From contig WJJU01000043.1 in assembly GCA_014729595.1 (NCBI GenBank), positions 1 to 5,291 on the forward strand: 5,291 nt of DNA, written 5' to 3'. The notes beneath the pieces are model-generated. The model ran no database searches, was not told the origin of the DNA, and was given only the letters and a program-made list of their open reading frames with translations. This DNA is from Chitinivibrionales bacterium. Lineage in GTDB: Bacteria > Fibrobacterota > Chitinivibrionia > Chitinivibrionales > WJMI01. Shown piece by piece: positions 5,254-5,291 of this stretch. Position 1 is the first letter of the stretch; each line of letters begins with the position of its first letter. The translations under genes and the position numbers were made by a program.

Positions 5254-5291
5254 ATCAAATTGCCTATGGTCAATAAGTGGTTAGCAAATGC

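Overview
The window holds four same-strand (+) genes for exported or cell-surface proteins (bases 1-4585), followed by about 700 bases with no convincing gene but an unusual density of RNA-like secondary structure. The organism looks like a Gram-negative bacterium with a diderm envelope: there is a lipoprotein and a probable outer-membrane barrel protein. The architecture of the first two proteins (YD/RHS-type repeats, a lectin-like jelly roll, a Kre9/KNH-like Ig domain, an Asp-box propeller with a YDLRGRR-type C-terminal tail) is reminiscent of the Fibrobacterota/FCB group. That placement is inference from protein style, not from a marker gene.

Bases 1-3252: a 5'-truncated RHS-like multidomain surface protein, then a secreted seven-bladed YCF48/BNR-like propeller. 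The ribosome-binding site of the second gene overlaps the stop codon of the first, so the two are almost certainly co-transcribed and probably translationally coupled. They are likely delivered together to the cell surface.

Bases 3253-4585: a 133-base gap with a small inverted repeat, then a small cysteine-containing lipoprotein with a faint resemblance to RcsF, then a small predicted outer-membrane beta-barrel protein with an ambiguous start. No substrate or pathway can be assigned to either.

Bases 4586-5291: noncoding as far as I can see. Composition jumps upward directly after the last stop codon (70% G+C at 4621-4680 and 63% at 4861-4920 by count, against 45% at 121-180). The stretch contains a compact three-way junction, a long-range stem, a hairpin with a 22-position outer stem and a nested inner stem, a 9-bp GC-rich stem, a 14-bp uninterrupted stem, a 20-pair stem, an exact 12-base polypyrimidine mirror repeat and a G-rich tract. 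Several stems use G-T pairs that pair only if the + strand is the RNA. The best reading is a large structured noncoding RNA transcribed left to right, or a dispersed structured repeat. I do not recognise it as a named family, and it is the item most worth pursuing.
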